Source of the DNA: Acuticoccus sp039189655
GTDB lineage: Bacteria > Pseudomonadota > Alphaproteobacteria > Rhizobiales > Amorphaceae
Direction: 5' to 3'
Assembly (NCBI GenBank): GCA_039189655.1
Contig: JBCCYN010000005.1
Span: 1 to 63,992, forward strand
Length of the DNA: 63,992 nucleotides
Part shown: piece after piece, positions 7,170 to 14,896 of the stretch
Position numbering within the stretch: the first letter of the stretch is position 1
Layout: the number at the start of each line of letters is the position of its first letter
The notes under the pieces: generated by a model
Databases searched by the model: none
Told to the model about the DNA's origin: nothing
The model's input: only the letters and a program-made list of their open reading frames with translations
Made by a program: the position numbers and the translations under genes

Positions 7170-8774
7170 ATGTTCGAAAGCCTCTCTGAGCGCCTCTCCG
7201 GCATCTTCGACACCCTCACCAAACGGGGGGCGTTGTCGGCTCAGGACGTCGATATGGCGCTGCGCGAAGTGCGCCGAGCCCTCCTCGAAGCCGACGTGGC
7301 ATTGCCGGTGGTGCGCGAATTCGTCGACCGGGTGAAGGAGAAGGCGGTCGGCGTCGAAGTCGTCAAATCGGTGACGCCGGGGCAGATGGTGGTCAAACTC
7401 GTCCACGACGAGTTGGTGGCGACCCTGGGCGAGACCGCCGATCCCATCGATCTCAATGCCGCCCCGCCGGTGGCGATCATGATGGTGGGCCTGCAGGGCT
7501 CGGGTAAAACCACCACGTCTGCAAAGATCGCGCGCCGGCTTCAGGGGCGTGAGAAGAAAAAAGTCTTGATGGCTTCCCTCGACACGCGCCGCCCTGCCGC
7601 CCAGGAGCAGCTGCGCGTTCTTGGCGAAGAGAACGGCATCGAGACGCTCAAAATCGTGCTGGGCCAAAGCCCCACGCAAATTGCCGAACGCGCCATGACC
7701 GCCGCGCGTTTGGGCGGCTACGACGCGGTGATCCTCGACACCGCCGGCCGGCTCCACATCGATGAGCCGCTGATGCACGAGATGGAGGCCATCAAGCGCA
7801 CGGCGAACCCCCACGAAATTCTCCTGGTGGTCGACGCCCTCACCGGTCAGGACGCGGTGAACGTTGCTAAGAATTTCGACGAGCGGGTGGGCGTCACCGG
7901 CACCGTACTGACGCGGGTGGATGGCGACGGGCGCGGTGGCGCAGCTCTTTCCATGCGCGCTGTTACCGGAAAGCCCATCAAACTCATCGGTGTCGGTGAA
8001 CGGGCCGACGCGCTGGAGGAATTTCATCCAGCGCGCGTGGCCGACCGCATTCTCGGGATGGGCGACATCGTCTCGCTGGTGGAAAAGGCCGCCGAAAGTG
8101 TCGACGCGGAAAAGGCCGCGGCGATGGCGCAAAAGCTCGCCAAGGGTGGCTTTGACCTAGACGATCTTAAAGAGCAGCTCGGCCAAATGGAAAAAATGGG
8201 CGGGCTCGGCGGGCTGATGGGCATGATGCCGGGCGTCGGCAAGGCGAAGAAGCAGATGGAAGCGGCCGGCATCGATGACCGCGTCATCAAACGGCAGATG
8301 GCCATCATCGGCTCCATGACCCGCCAGGAGCGAAAAAAGCCGGAGATTTTGAAGGCAAGCCGCAAAAAGCGGGTGGCGGCCGGTTCTGGCACTCGGGTCG
8401 AGGAGGTGAACAAGCTCCTCAAGATGCATCGTCAGATGGCCGACATGATGAAGGCCATGGGCCGCAAGAAGGGCGGCCTGATGGGCGGCCTCGGCGCGTT
8501 GATGGGCGGTGGCATGCCGGCCATGCCGGCCGGTGGCATGCCCGCGCTCCCCGGAGGTATGCCGGGCGCGGGCGGGCAAGGCGCGCCGCAAATCGATCCA
8601 GCGGAAATGGAAAAGATGGCCCGCCAGATGGGGGGCGGCCTGCCTGGACTTGGCGGAATGCCCGGGCTCGGCGCTCCCGGTGGACTTCCTGGGTTGGGTG
8701 GCTTGCCCGGCCTTCCAGCGGGCCCCGGGCCCGGCAAGGGCAAAGGAAAGCGCCAGAAGGGCAAACGCCGTTGA
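7170..8774 (+). CDS. ffh: Signal recognition particle GTPase Ffh
   Basis: A 534-residue protein. The N-domain helices (1-90) precede the SRP-type GTPase: G1 GLQGSGKTTTSAK, DTRRPAAQEQL, DTAGRLHID and TRVDGDGRGGAALS. The C-terminal M domain (about 300 on) has the Met-rich groove and GMMPGVGKAKKQM, with the RNA-binding RQERKKPEIL...SRKKRVAAGSG. The start was placed at MFESLSERLSG; a longer frame from 7101 adds 23 unlikely residues. The tail after about 435 is a long Gly/Met/Pro-rich extension (GLPGLGGMPGLG repeats) ending in basic residues. It targets ribosome-nascent chains to FtsY and the Sec translocon. It heads the ffh-GNAT-GNAT-rpsP-rimM-trmD run. Confidence 0.96.
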   Translation: MFESLSERLSGIFDTLTKRGALSAQDVDMALREVRRALLEADVALPVVREFVDRVKEKAVGVEVVKSVTPGQMVVKLVHDELVATLGETADPIDLNAAPPVAIMMVGLQGSGKTTTSAKIARRLQGREKKKVLMASLDTRRPAAQEQLRVLGEENGIETLKIVLGQSPTQIAERAMTAARLGGYDAVILDTAGRLHIDEPLMHEMEAIKRTANPHEILLVVDALTGQDAVNVAKNFDERVGVTGTVLTRVDGDGRGGAALSMRAVTGKPIKLIGVGERADALEEFHPARVADRILGMGDIVSLVEKAAESVDAEKAAAMAQKLAKGGFDLDDLKEQLGQMEKMGGLGGLMGMMPGVGKAKKQMEAAGIDDRVIKRQMAIIGSMTRQERKKPEILKASRKKRVAAGSGTRVEEVNKLLKMHRQMADMMKAMGRKKGGLMGGLGALMGGGMPAMPAGGMPALPGGMPGAGGQGAPQIDPAEMEKMARQMGGGLPGLGGMPGLGAPGGLPGLGGLPGLPAGPGPGKGKGKRQKGKRR

Positions 8775-8845
8775 CCAGTGGCTTCCGCCTAGACGTGCCT
8801 GAACGGACCGAGGAAGCTCATGAGCTTGCCCATGGGCCGTTCAAG

Positions 8846-9904
8846 ATGCCTCGCATCCTGACGACGGAACGGCTCGTGCTGTGCCCGTTCGAGCAGCGCC
8901 ACCATGAGCCGATCGCGAGGCTTTTTGCCGACGAGCAGGCCGCAAAGTTCATCGGCGGCACCTCGGACGTCTCTGGCTCGTTTTCCCTCCTGTGCGCCTT
9001 TGCCGGACAATGGGGGCTTTTGGGTTTCGGCGAATATGCGGTGCTGGACCACTGCGGCGACTTCTTGGGTGGCGCCGGTCTTTGGATGCCGATCGACTGG
9101 CCGGAACTCGAAATGGGTTACTTCTTTCTGCCGGAGGCCCAAGGGAAAGGCTACGCGAGCGAAGCTGTGCGCGCCATTCGCGAGGAGGCGGTGAGACGCG
9201 GTGTTCGCACGCTCGTCAGCTATATCGACCCCCGAAACGCGCCCTCCATCGCGCTCGCCGAACGGGTTGGCGCGACGCTCGACGGTCCGATCACCCTTCG
9301 AGACAAGGCTGCGCGGGTATACCGCCATCCGATACCGAGCGTCGAACCGGCCCACCACGACGACGACATTCCCTATTTTCCCGTCTTGGCGATGCCGCGA
9401 CGGATCGAAACGAAGCGGCTCGTCCTGTCGGCGTGGCAGCTCCACCACTTTGAGCCCTTCGCAGCCCTCCTCGCGGACCCGGACACCACGCGCTTCACCA
9501 CCGGCGTCCTGACCCGTCGGGAGGCATGGAATTCCATGATTGCCGCTGCGGGAAGTTGGCAGCTGAGGGGCTACGGCACCTATGCCATTGAGGTGGATGG
9601 CGAGTTTTCAGGCTGGTGCGGGCTCTATAATCCCTATGACTGGCCCGAGATTGAGCTGGCCTACACCCTTGCTCCGCACGCCCGCGGCCGCGGCCTCGCT
9701 CAAGAGGCCATCGATGCGGTTAAGGCCATCGCGGCAACGCAGGGTCTGTCTCGGCTGGTGAGCTACGTTCATCCGCAAAACGCGGCCTCGCTGCGAGCCG
9801 CGGAACGCTCAGGCGCGGTGCGTGAAGGAACCATCTCGCTCCGGGACGAGACGGCCGTGGTTTACGCCCACGCTATGGATTTCGAGGGCGCGCTGGCCGC
9901 ATGA
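8846..9904 (+). CDS. Tandem GNAT acetyltransferase (two RimJ/RimL-type domains)
   Basis: 352 residues with two GNAT domains of the RimJ/RimL class, each starting with the typical strand (PRILTTERLVLCPFE and PRRIETKRLVLSAWQ) and each with an acetyl-CoA-binding segment (PEAQGKGYASEAVRAI and PHARGRGLAQEAIDAV). Members acetylate protein N-termini or small amines; the substrate here is unknown. The ATG at 8846 fits the family start. A TTG at 8771, overlapping the ffh stop as TTGA and preceded by GAAGGG, would add 25 residues and cannot be excluded. The ribosomal-protein neighbourhood makes a role in ribosome modification attractive but unproven. Confidence 0.85.
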   Translation: MPRILTTERLVLCPFEQRHHEPIARLFADEQAAKFIGGTSDVSGSFSLLCAFAGQWGLLGFGEYAVLDHCGDFLGGAGLWMPIDWPELEMGYFFLPEAQGKGYASEAVRAIREEAVRRGVRTLVSYIDPRNAPSIALAERVGATLDGPITLRDKAARVYRHPIPSVEPAHHDDDIPYFPVLAMPRRIETKRLVLSAWQLHHFEPFAALLADPDTTRFTTGVLTRREAWNSMIAAAGSWQLRGYGTYAIEVDGEFSGWCGLYNPYDWPEIELAYTLAPHARGRGLAQEAIDAVKAIAATQGLSRLVSYVHPQNAASLRAAERSGAVREGTISLRDETAVVYAHAMDFEGALAA

Positions 9905-10425
9905 GCGCGTTTTCCATGCCCCAAACCATCGCGACGCCGCGCCTCATGCTCACCCAGTGGCGCGCGGACCATTTTGAGGTGGTCGCCGCCTACAATGCGG
10001 ACGCTCAATCCACCCGCTACACCGGTGGTGTTCTTTCTCGAGAAGACGCCTGGCGGGGCCTTGCGGAAATGATAGGCCACTGGGCCTTACGCGGCTTTGG
10101 CTTATACGCAGTGGAAGAGCCGTCCGGCGCTCTGATCGGCGGTGTGGGCCTTTATTTTCCCGAGGGTTGGCCCGCCTTGGAGCTGGGCTTCGATCTGATG
10201 CCGCCTGCACGCGGCAAGGGCTACGCCACCGAGGCGGCAGCGGCGGTGCGTGACCGAGCAGCCGCAAATGGCCTCACCGAGCTATCAAGCCTCATCCATC
10301 CCGAAAATCGTGCGTCAATTGCCGTAGCAGAGCGCCTCGGCGCCGTTCACGACGGCATGTTGGACGTTCGCGGTGTGCCCCACCGGCACTACCGTCACGC
10401 CATGCAGCGCAAACGCGCCGCCTAA
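9901..10425 (+). CDS. GNAT acetyltransferase, RimJ/RimL type
   Basis: A 174-residue single GNAT domain: QTIATPRLMLTQWRADHFE at the N-terminus, GGVGLYFPEGWPALELGFDL in the core, and PPARGKGYATEAAAAVRD for acetyl-CoA. Its ATG overlaps the stop of the tandem GNAT gene (ATGA), so the two are translated together. It is closely similar in layout to both domains of its neighbour, which points to duplication within the operon. Substrate unknown. Confidence 0.85.
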   Translation: MSAFSMPQTIATPRLMLTQWRADHFEVVAAYNADAQSTRYTGGVLSREDAWRGLAEMIGHWALRGFGLYAVEEPSGALIGGVGLYFPEGWPALELGFDLMPPARGKGYATEAAAAVRDRAAANGLTELSSLIHPENRASIAVAERLGAVHDGMLDVRGVPHRHYRHAMQRKRAA

Positions 10426-10446
10426 CCCATCACTCCAGGAGATACC

Positions 10447-10860
10447 ATGGCCACAAAGATCCGACTTGCCCGCGGCGGCTCGAAGAAACGCCCCTACTAC
10501 CGCATCGTCGTCGCCGATGTGCGCGCCCCCCGCGATGGCCGCTTCATCGAAAAGGTCGGCACATATAACCCCATGCTCGCCAAGGACCACCCGGAGCGCG
10601 TCACGCTTATTGAAGAGCGGGTCCGCCACTGGCTTGGTCAAGGCGCACAGCCCACCGACCGCGTGTTGCGCTTCCTGGACCAGGCCGGCATCAAGTCGCG
10701 CCCGGCGAGAAACAACCCCCAGAAGGCCGAGCCGGGCAAGAAGGCCCAGGAGCGTGCGAAAGAAAAGGCCGAGCAGGCCGCCAGCGCGTCCGATACCGCT
10801 GAGGCCACTGCCGAAGCCCCCGCAGATGCAACGCCGGAGGCCGCGCCCGCCGAGGCGTAG
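10447..10860 (+). CDS. rpsP: 30S ribosomal protein S16 with C-terminal extension
   Basis: 137 residues. The first 80 are standard S16 (ATKIRLARGGSKKRPYYRIV, then DGRFIEKVGTYNPM and ALKWL-like helix RVRHWLGQGAQPTD). Residues about 90-137 form an Ala/Glu/Lys-rich low-complexity tail typical of alphaproteobacterial S16. AGGAG lies eight bases before the ATG. It is an essential 30S assembly protein, followed three bases later by rimM. Confidence 0.97.
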   Translation: MATKIRLARGGSKKRPYYRIVVADVRAPRDGRFIEKVGTYNPMLAKDHPERVTLIEERVRHWLGQGAQPTDRVLRFLDQAGIKSRPARNNPQKAEPGKKAQERAKEKAEQAASASDTAEATAEAPADATPEAAPAEA

Positions 10861-10863
10861 CCC

Positions 10864-11394
10864 ATGGCAGCGGCCAAGCTGGTGATGATGGCAACCATCG
10901 GTGCGCCCCACGGGGTGCGCGGTGCCGTCAAGCTCACGGTCTTTGCCGAAGATCCGCTAGCGCTGCGGCGCTACAACCCGTTGCAAACCGACAATGGCCG
11001 CGTGCTCAAGCTCCGGTCGGTGAAAGCTGTGGGCAAAGGCCTTGTCGCTTTGTTCGACGGCATCGAAGATCGTGCCGGCGCTGAGACGCTGCGGGGCCTG
11101 GAGCTCTTCGTTCCGCGAAACCGCCTTCCCAAACCGGCGGACGAAGAGTTTTATCACGTGGATCTCATCGGCCTCGAAGCACGCCTTTCCTGCGGCACAC
11201 GGCTCGGCGCGGTGCGCGCGGTGAACGACTACGGGGCCGGCGATATTTTAGAGATCGCTGGAGAAAAGACCGTTCTCGTCCCTTTTACACGCGAAATCGT
11301 TCCGGAAATCGACCTGGCGGCGGGAACGCTCGTCGTCGATCCGCCTGAGGGCCTCCTGGACGACGAAGGCCCGGCCGACGGACCAACCCGCTGA
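10864..11394 (+). CDS. rimM: Ribosome maturation factor RimM
   Basis: 176 residues. The N-terminal RimM barrel begins with MMATIGAPHGVRGAVKL, and the C-terminal PRC-barrel is visible at EEFYHVDLIGLEA and GAGDILEIAGEKTVLVPFT. RimM binds S19 and the 16S 3' domain to help 30S head maturation. It starts three bases after rpsP and overlaps trmD by one base (TGATG), the usual rpsP-rimM-trmD operon. Confidence 0.96.
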   Translation: MAAAKLVMMATIGAPHGVRGAVKLTVFAEDPLALRRYNPLQTDNGRVLKLRSVKAVGKGLVALFDGIEDRAGAETLRGLELFVPRNRLPKPADEEFYHVDLIGLEARLSCGTRLGAVRAVNDYGAGDILEIAGEKTVLVPFTREIVPEIDLAAGTLVVDPPEGLLDDEGPADGPTR

Positions 11395-12080
11395 TGACCT
11401 TTCAGGCCCGCGTCGTCACGCTTTTTCCGGAAATGTTTCCGGGCCCGCTGGGTTTTTCCTTGGCTGGACGAGCGCTTGCGGACGGCATTTGGTCTCTAAG
11501 TACCTTCGATATTCGAACCTTTGCCCACGACAAGCATCGGTCGGTGGACGGGACCCCAGCAGGCGGCGGGCCTGGCATGGTGATGCGCGCAGACGTCCTT
11601 GGCGCCGCGATCGACAGCGCCGACGGTCCGGGCCCTCGTTGGTTGATGAGCCCCCGCGGTCGACCGTTTTGCCAAGAGATGGCCGAAGCTCTGCCGTCGG
11701 CCGGCGGGGCAACCATCGTTTGCGGGCGCTTTGAGGGTGTGGACCAGCGGGTCATCGAAGCGCGGGGGCTTGAGGAAGTTTCCATCGGCGATGTGGTCTT
11801 GTCGGGTGGAGAAGTCGCCGCCCTCGCGGTGCTCGATGCGGTGGTGCGCCTGTTGCCCGGCGTTCTGGGCAACACCCAATCGGCACTCCGAGAAAGCTTT
11901 GCGGATGGTCTATTGGAGGAGCCGCAATACACCCGCCCCGTGGAGTTTGAGGGCCGGCTCATCCCAAAGGTCTTGTTGAGCGGAGACCACGCCAAAGTGG
12001 ACGCCTGGCGCAAGGAACAGCGCGAAAAACTCACCCGTGATCGTCGCCCGGACCTGTGGCAGCGCCACCTGGAACGATAA
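11394..12080 (+). CDS. trmD: tRNA (guanine37-N1)-methyltransferase TrmD
   Basis: 228 residues of the SPOUT family. The knot and catalytic motifs are present: AGGGPGMVMRADVLG, LMSPRGRPF, IVCGRFEGVDQRVIE and SIGDVVLSGGEVAAL, with a C-terminal basic helix for tRNA. It methylates G37 with S-adenosylmethionine to prevent frameshifting. In most bacteria rplS follows; here it does not, and heat-shock genes come next. Confidence 0.97.
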   Translation: MTFQARVVTLFPEMFPGPLGFSLAGRALADGIWSLSTFDIRTFAHDKHRSVDGTPAGGGPGMVMRADVLGAAIDSADGPGPRWLMSPRGRPFCQEMAEALPSAGGATIVCGRFEGVDQRVIEARGLEEVSIGDVVLSGGEVAALAVLDAVVRLLPGVLGNTQSALRESFADGLLEEPQYTRPVEFEGRLIPKVLLSGDHAKVDAWRKEQREKLTRDRRPDLWQRHLER

Positions 12081-12198
12081 TGTCGCGCCACGACTATCAC
12101 GACGCTTCACTGGATTTTCTTCGGTAATACAATGATCTAAGGCGAAAATAGTTGACGCCCAATCATGGCACTCACAGCAGTTCCAGGTCAGCCCGGCA

Positions 12199-12227
12199 CT
12201 TGTTCCAACGATGACGACGACCAATAT
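12199..12227 (+). promoter_or_regulatory. Sigma32-like heat-shock promoter of hsp20
   Basis: CTTGTTC (12199-12205), 15 bases, then CCAATAT (12221-12227). This resembles the RpoH pattern CTTGAAA-N13-15-CCCATNT and lies about 60 bases before the hsp20 start. Confidence 0.45.
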
Positions 12228-12289
12228 GTTGCGCGATGGGCGCCTTCGCGGGCCCGCATTGACGGTCGCTTGGATCAAGGATCGCTGGA

Positions 12290-12715
12290 ATGTCGCGCAT
12301 GACCCCTTTGTCGAGCCCTCTGCTGCTCGGCTTTGAAGAGATAGAACGCGTTCTCGATCGCGTTGCGAAAACCGGGAACGACGGCTACCCCCCCTACAAC
12401 ATCGAACGCGTATCGAGCCCCGAGGGCGATCGTCTTCGCATCACGCTTGCGGTGGCTGGATTTACCCGCGATCAGCTCACAGTGACGGTAGAGGATAAGC
12501 AGCTCGTCATCCGCGGCCAGCAGGAACCGGAAGCGGACAATGGCAGGCAGTTTCTCCACCGCGGTATCGCAGCGCGCCAGTTCCAGCGTGCCTTCGTGCT
12601 CGCCGAAGGGATAGAAATACTGACCGCCTCTCTGGCGGATGGGCTCTTGTCCATCGATCTTGCCCGACCCGAACCCCAGCGCACCGTCCGCACCATCGAA
12701 ATTGCCAACAACTAG
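12290..12715 (+). CDS. Small heat-shock protein Hsp20/IbpA family
   Basis: 141 residues: an N-terminal arm with LLGFEEIERVLDRV and PPYNIERV, as in alphaproteobacterial IbpA-type proteins; an alpha-crystallin domain (about 40-125) with LRITLAVAGFTRDQLTVTVED and the conserved A-x-x-x-D-G-L-L (ASLADGLLSIDL); and a short tail. The final I-x-I/V motif may be IEIAN. It holds unfolding proteins for DnaK refolding. AAGGA precedes the ATG by nine bases and a sigma32-like promoter lies upstream. DUF1150 follows, its usual partner. Confidence 0.93.
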   Translation: MSRMTPLSSPLLLGFEEIERVLDRVAKTGNDGYPPYNIERVSSPEGDRLRITLAVAGFTRDQLTVTVEDKQLVIRGQQEPEADNGRQFLHRGIAARQFQRAFVLAEGIEILTASLADGLLSIDLARPEPQRTVRTIEIANN

Positions 12716-12878
12716 GCTTTGTCCTAGCCCAGCCGGATGCCTTGGACGCTCAGCGTGACGGACAAGGGTGCGTTTCGGCTGACGGCCAATGGGCGAAGGG
12801 CTGAAGGCACGGTTTTTCGCGTCCCATCACCGAGACAATCACGCTTTGGAGATCCCACGAGAAGGAGGTCAGCCAAGA

Positions 12879-12907
12879 CTTGAGGATGCCCTGAAATTAA
12901 CCACATT
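12879..12907 (+). promoter_or_regulatory. Sigma32-like heat-shock promoter of the DUF1150 gene
   Basis: CTTGAGG (12879-12885), 15 bases, CCACATT (12901-12907): the same spacing as the hsp20 promoter and a closer match to the RpoH consensus. Transcription would start near 12914, leaving a leader of about 180 bases. Confidence 0.5.
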
Positions 12908-12924
12908 GTGTTTTCCCAGGGTGG

Positions 12925-13033
12925 CGGTCGCCGGAAGCCGACCGGCGGTCGTGCAAGACCGGGATACCCTACGGGGAAAGGCTGGCACCAGCCTGGATCA
13001 ATAATGATCAGGTTCGGGACAGCCAAGACTGTC
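12925..13033 (+). ncRNA. Hairpin-rich 5' leader of the DUF1150 mRNA
   Basis: Successive short stems can be drawn: GCCGG/CCGGC (about 12930-12948), AGGCTGG/CCAGCCT (12979-12985 with 12988-12994), an alternative bulged stem CTGGATCA/TGATCAG with an ATAA loop (12993-13011), and GACAG/CTGTC (13018-13022 with 13029-13033). The layout recalls ROSE-type RNA thermometers of rhizobial hsp genes, but I see no clear anti-Shine-Dalgarno, so the role is speculative. Confidence 0.25.
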
Positions 13034-13097
13034 AATCTCGTAGAGGCCCAAGCGGATGGATCGTATCGCGCGCGGGTGCTTGTTAAGGAGTGGGTCA

Positions 13098-13370
13098 ATG
13101 ACCGGAAGCGGTAACGAAATAGCGCGGGCGGATCAGTTCATCAGTGCCGATCAGCTCGCGATCCTGGGCGAAGGGCACGTGGCCTACGTGCGACAGATTC
13201 GCTCCGAAGACGTGCCTGACGTGTTTCCTGGGGCGCCGCGTATGGCGCCGGGGTATCTTATCTGGGCGCTTCTTTCGGCTACCGGGGCACCTATTGTCCT
13301 TGCCGATTCGCCGCAGGCCGTGTTCGCCAATGCCATCGACAACAACCTCGTCACCGTCAGCGTCCACTAA
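13098..13370 (+). CDS. DUF1150 family protein
   Basis: 90 residues. The family pattern is clear: ADQLAILGEGHVAYVRQI, a central PGYLIWALLSATG and the C-terminal ANAIDNNLVTVSVH. DUF1150 genes usually sit beside hsp20 in alphaproteobacteria, as here, and are thought to be stress-related; no biochemical function is known to me. The start was placed at MTGSGNEIARAD because AAGGAG (13085-13090) precedes it by seven bases; a longer frame from 13056 lacks such a site. Confidence 0.85.
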   Translation: MTGSGNEIARADQFISADQLAILGEGHVAYVRQIRSEDVPDVFPGAPRMAPGYLIWALLSATGAPIVLADSPQAVFANAIDNNLVTVSVH

Positions 13371-14013
13371 AGCCTTCTAACGCGATACGTAGTCTTGTGG
13401 GGTCCGTAACCGTCCGGAAAGACGGGGCTAGGCGCAGAGCGTACGTACTAATTCTTGCAAGACGCGGCAGAAGCGGATTTCAACGGCATCGGGTCACGTA
13501 AAGGCCCGAGCCGCGCGAAGAGACAAATGCCAGGCGCGCAACGGCCAAACCCGTGTTCGCACGGCCTGGCTAGCAGCGCGTCGCAACAGCTTGGCAGTCA
13601 CCTAACGGTCTGAACCGCTTGGAATACAGGAGCATAGAACCGGCCGCCGCCAGCGCATAATCTGGCCAATGGGGCAGCCCTATGGAGCCATGCTGTCTAA
13701 TCCCACTCGGTCAGCTCTTGCCTGCGCAACTCCAACGGATGTTTTGCTGTTTGGCACCTAAGCGGCTTCGACCTACAGCGGAATGGTGCTTGACCCGAAC
13801 CTCTGAACGACTGCCCTAACCTGCGGCTTCAGGGACAATTGTCAGCGCATTTTTGAGCCGCAGGCGCGTCCCGCCCAATGGCACGCCGCGGAAAAGCGTT
13901 GCCTGGAGCCGGTAGTCAAGCGCAGCTCTACTTCATCGATCGGGGTTTACGGCTCGGTCTGCCACCATCTCGCAGACGCCGGCTAAAAGGACCGGGACCC
14001 GTCCCCATTGGCC
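13371..14013. other. 643-base gene-poor region, content unknown
   Basis: No frame with convincing composition on either strand. A CCGTC-CGGAAA-GACGG hairpin occurs near 13408-13423. I looked for two-piece tmRNA, SRP RNA, 6S and RNase P signatures and found none. It may be decayed coding sequence or hold an unrecognised RNA. Confidence 0.4.
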
Positions 14014-14538
14014 TTAATAGTCGAAGGGTCGCTTGTCGGCGCCTAGAGGATTGGGCGCTGCTGTGCGGTAGGTCCAGAAAAACGCTGAAAGAAGCCCAGC
14101 ACCGGCCGCGACGGCGATCGACAGGACCGTGTCGAACCGCGTGGCAAGGCTCGCGTGGAGCACGAGCGCATTGGCGAGGGTTTCCGCAATGCACACAAGG
14201 CTCAAGACCAGAGCGCCGACCACGCGCGCCCCCACACCGCCGCGGTAGGTCAAGAAACCTGCCAGCGCCGCTGCGGCAAACAGGCCCGTGAGCAAAGACA
14301 CCACGGCGGAGCTTGCGCCGCTGAAAATGGCGGATGGGTAAAAGACCGCCAACACCGTGAGGACGGCATATCGAACGCCCAAGAAAACGAAAAGGATCGA
14401 GGAAAGCGCAACGTCCATCGCGCGGCTTTTGGTGATGGGTCGACGCTTTCGCAAGAGAGACGCCAGGGCGAGGACGGCAGCAACAAACACCATCACCGCA
14501 GCATCCACGTGGGAATAAAGATTGGCGAGTCCACTCAT
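14014..14538 (-). CDS. Hypothetical membrane protein with about five TM segments
   Basis: 174 residues, strongly hydrophobic. Segments are apparent at about 12-28, 43-65, 72-92, 105-128 and 138-158, broken by a basic loop LLRKRRPITKSR. The ATG at 14538 has GGAGGA at a good distance upstream. No family is recognised; the C-terminus NPLGADKRPFDY is polar. It stands alone, convergent with nothing obvious, next to a gene-poor region. Confidence 0.6.
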   Translation of the reverse strand: MSGLANLYSHVDAAVMVFVAAVLALASLLRKRRPITKSRAMDVALSSILFVFLGVRYAVLTVLAVFYPSAIFSGASSAVVSLLTGLFAAAALAGFLTYRGGVGARVVGALVLSLVCIAETLANALVLHASLATRFDTVLSIAVAAGAGLLSAFFWTYRTAAPNPLGADKRPFDY

Positions 14539-14896
14539 CAAGGCGTCCTCCCTACGACCGGCTATGGTTCACTAAGCCACCTTCCGACACGGCTATCCCC
14601 GCGCGCCATCATGCAAGAGCCCCGTTCTGCGCTCAATACCCAAAACAACGCCCGACAGCCCCCCATAAATATAAATTCTAGGTAAAATAAAAGTACTGTA
14701 AGATGGGTTTGAGTGTTTCACGCTACTCGAATGCGAAACAATGAATTGGCAGGCCCCGGTTTGCCGCAGCCCGCACCGCCTCGCGCTCCTGAAGATAGCA
14801 CCTTGCGCAGCGCGGGGAATTGTCTAGACGCCGGGAGAAGCATAAGTGCTTCGCGCAATCGACCATCTTTCCAGCGCCTTTCGCGAAAGTTAGCCC
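14539..14896. other. Intergenic region with an AT-rich patch and one possible small gene
   Basis: The stretch 14661-14700 is notably AT-rich (AAATATAAATTC, GTAAAATAAAAG) and could hold a promoter. The only plausible coding content is the small minus-strand frame at 14723-14866, listed separately. TTTCGCGAAA near 14879-14888 is a short palindrome. Confidence 0.4.
14723..14866 (-). CDS. Candidate 47-residue cysteine-rich protein
   Basis: Starts MVDCAKHLCFSRRLDN and continues PRCARCYLQEREAVRAAA, ending IHCFAFE. Five cysteines, including CARC, with a likely helix after it, look like a small metal-binding protein, and third-position GC is about 70 percent. GGAAAG lies directly before the ATG, which is close for a ribosome site. 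It was missed by length filters. No homologue is recognised. Confidence 0.35.
   Translation of the reverse strand: MVDCAKHLCFSRRLDNSPRCARCYLQEREAVRAAANRGLPIHCFAFE

Larger units (their letters stand above)
12716..13097. other. Intergenic region holding the DUF1150 promoter and a structured leader
   Basis: No credible gene. The left half ends in a sigma32-like promoter (12879-12907); the right half is a leader rich in short hairpins (next entries). CAGCCAAGACT occurs twice, at 12870-12880 and 13020-13030. Confidence 0.5.

Noticed and set aside
7074..8132. 352-residue frame opposite ffh
   Set aside because: His/Arg-rich composition typical of the antisense of a GC-rich gene; ffh is certain on the plus strand.
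13371..14013. tmRNA, SRP RNA, 6S or RNase P RNA
   Set aside because: None of their conserved cores could be found in this stretch.
13878..14291. 137-residue Arg-rich plus-strand frame
   Set aside because: Overlaps the membrane protein gene and lacks any normal protein composition.
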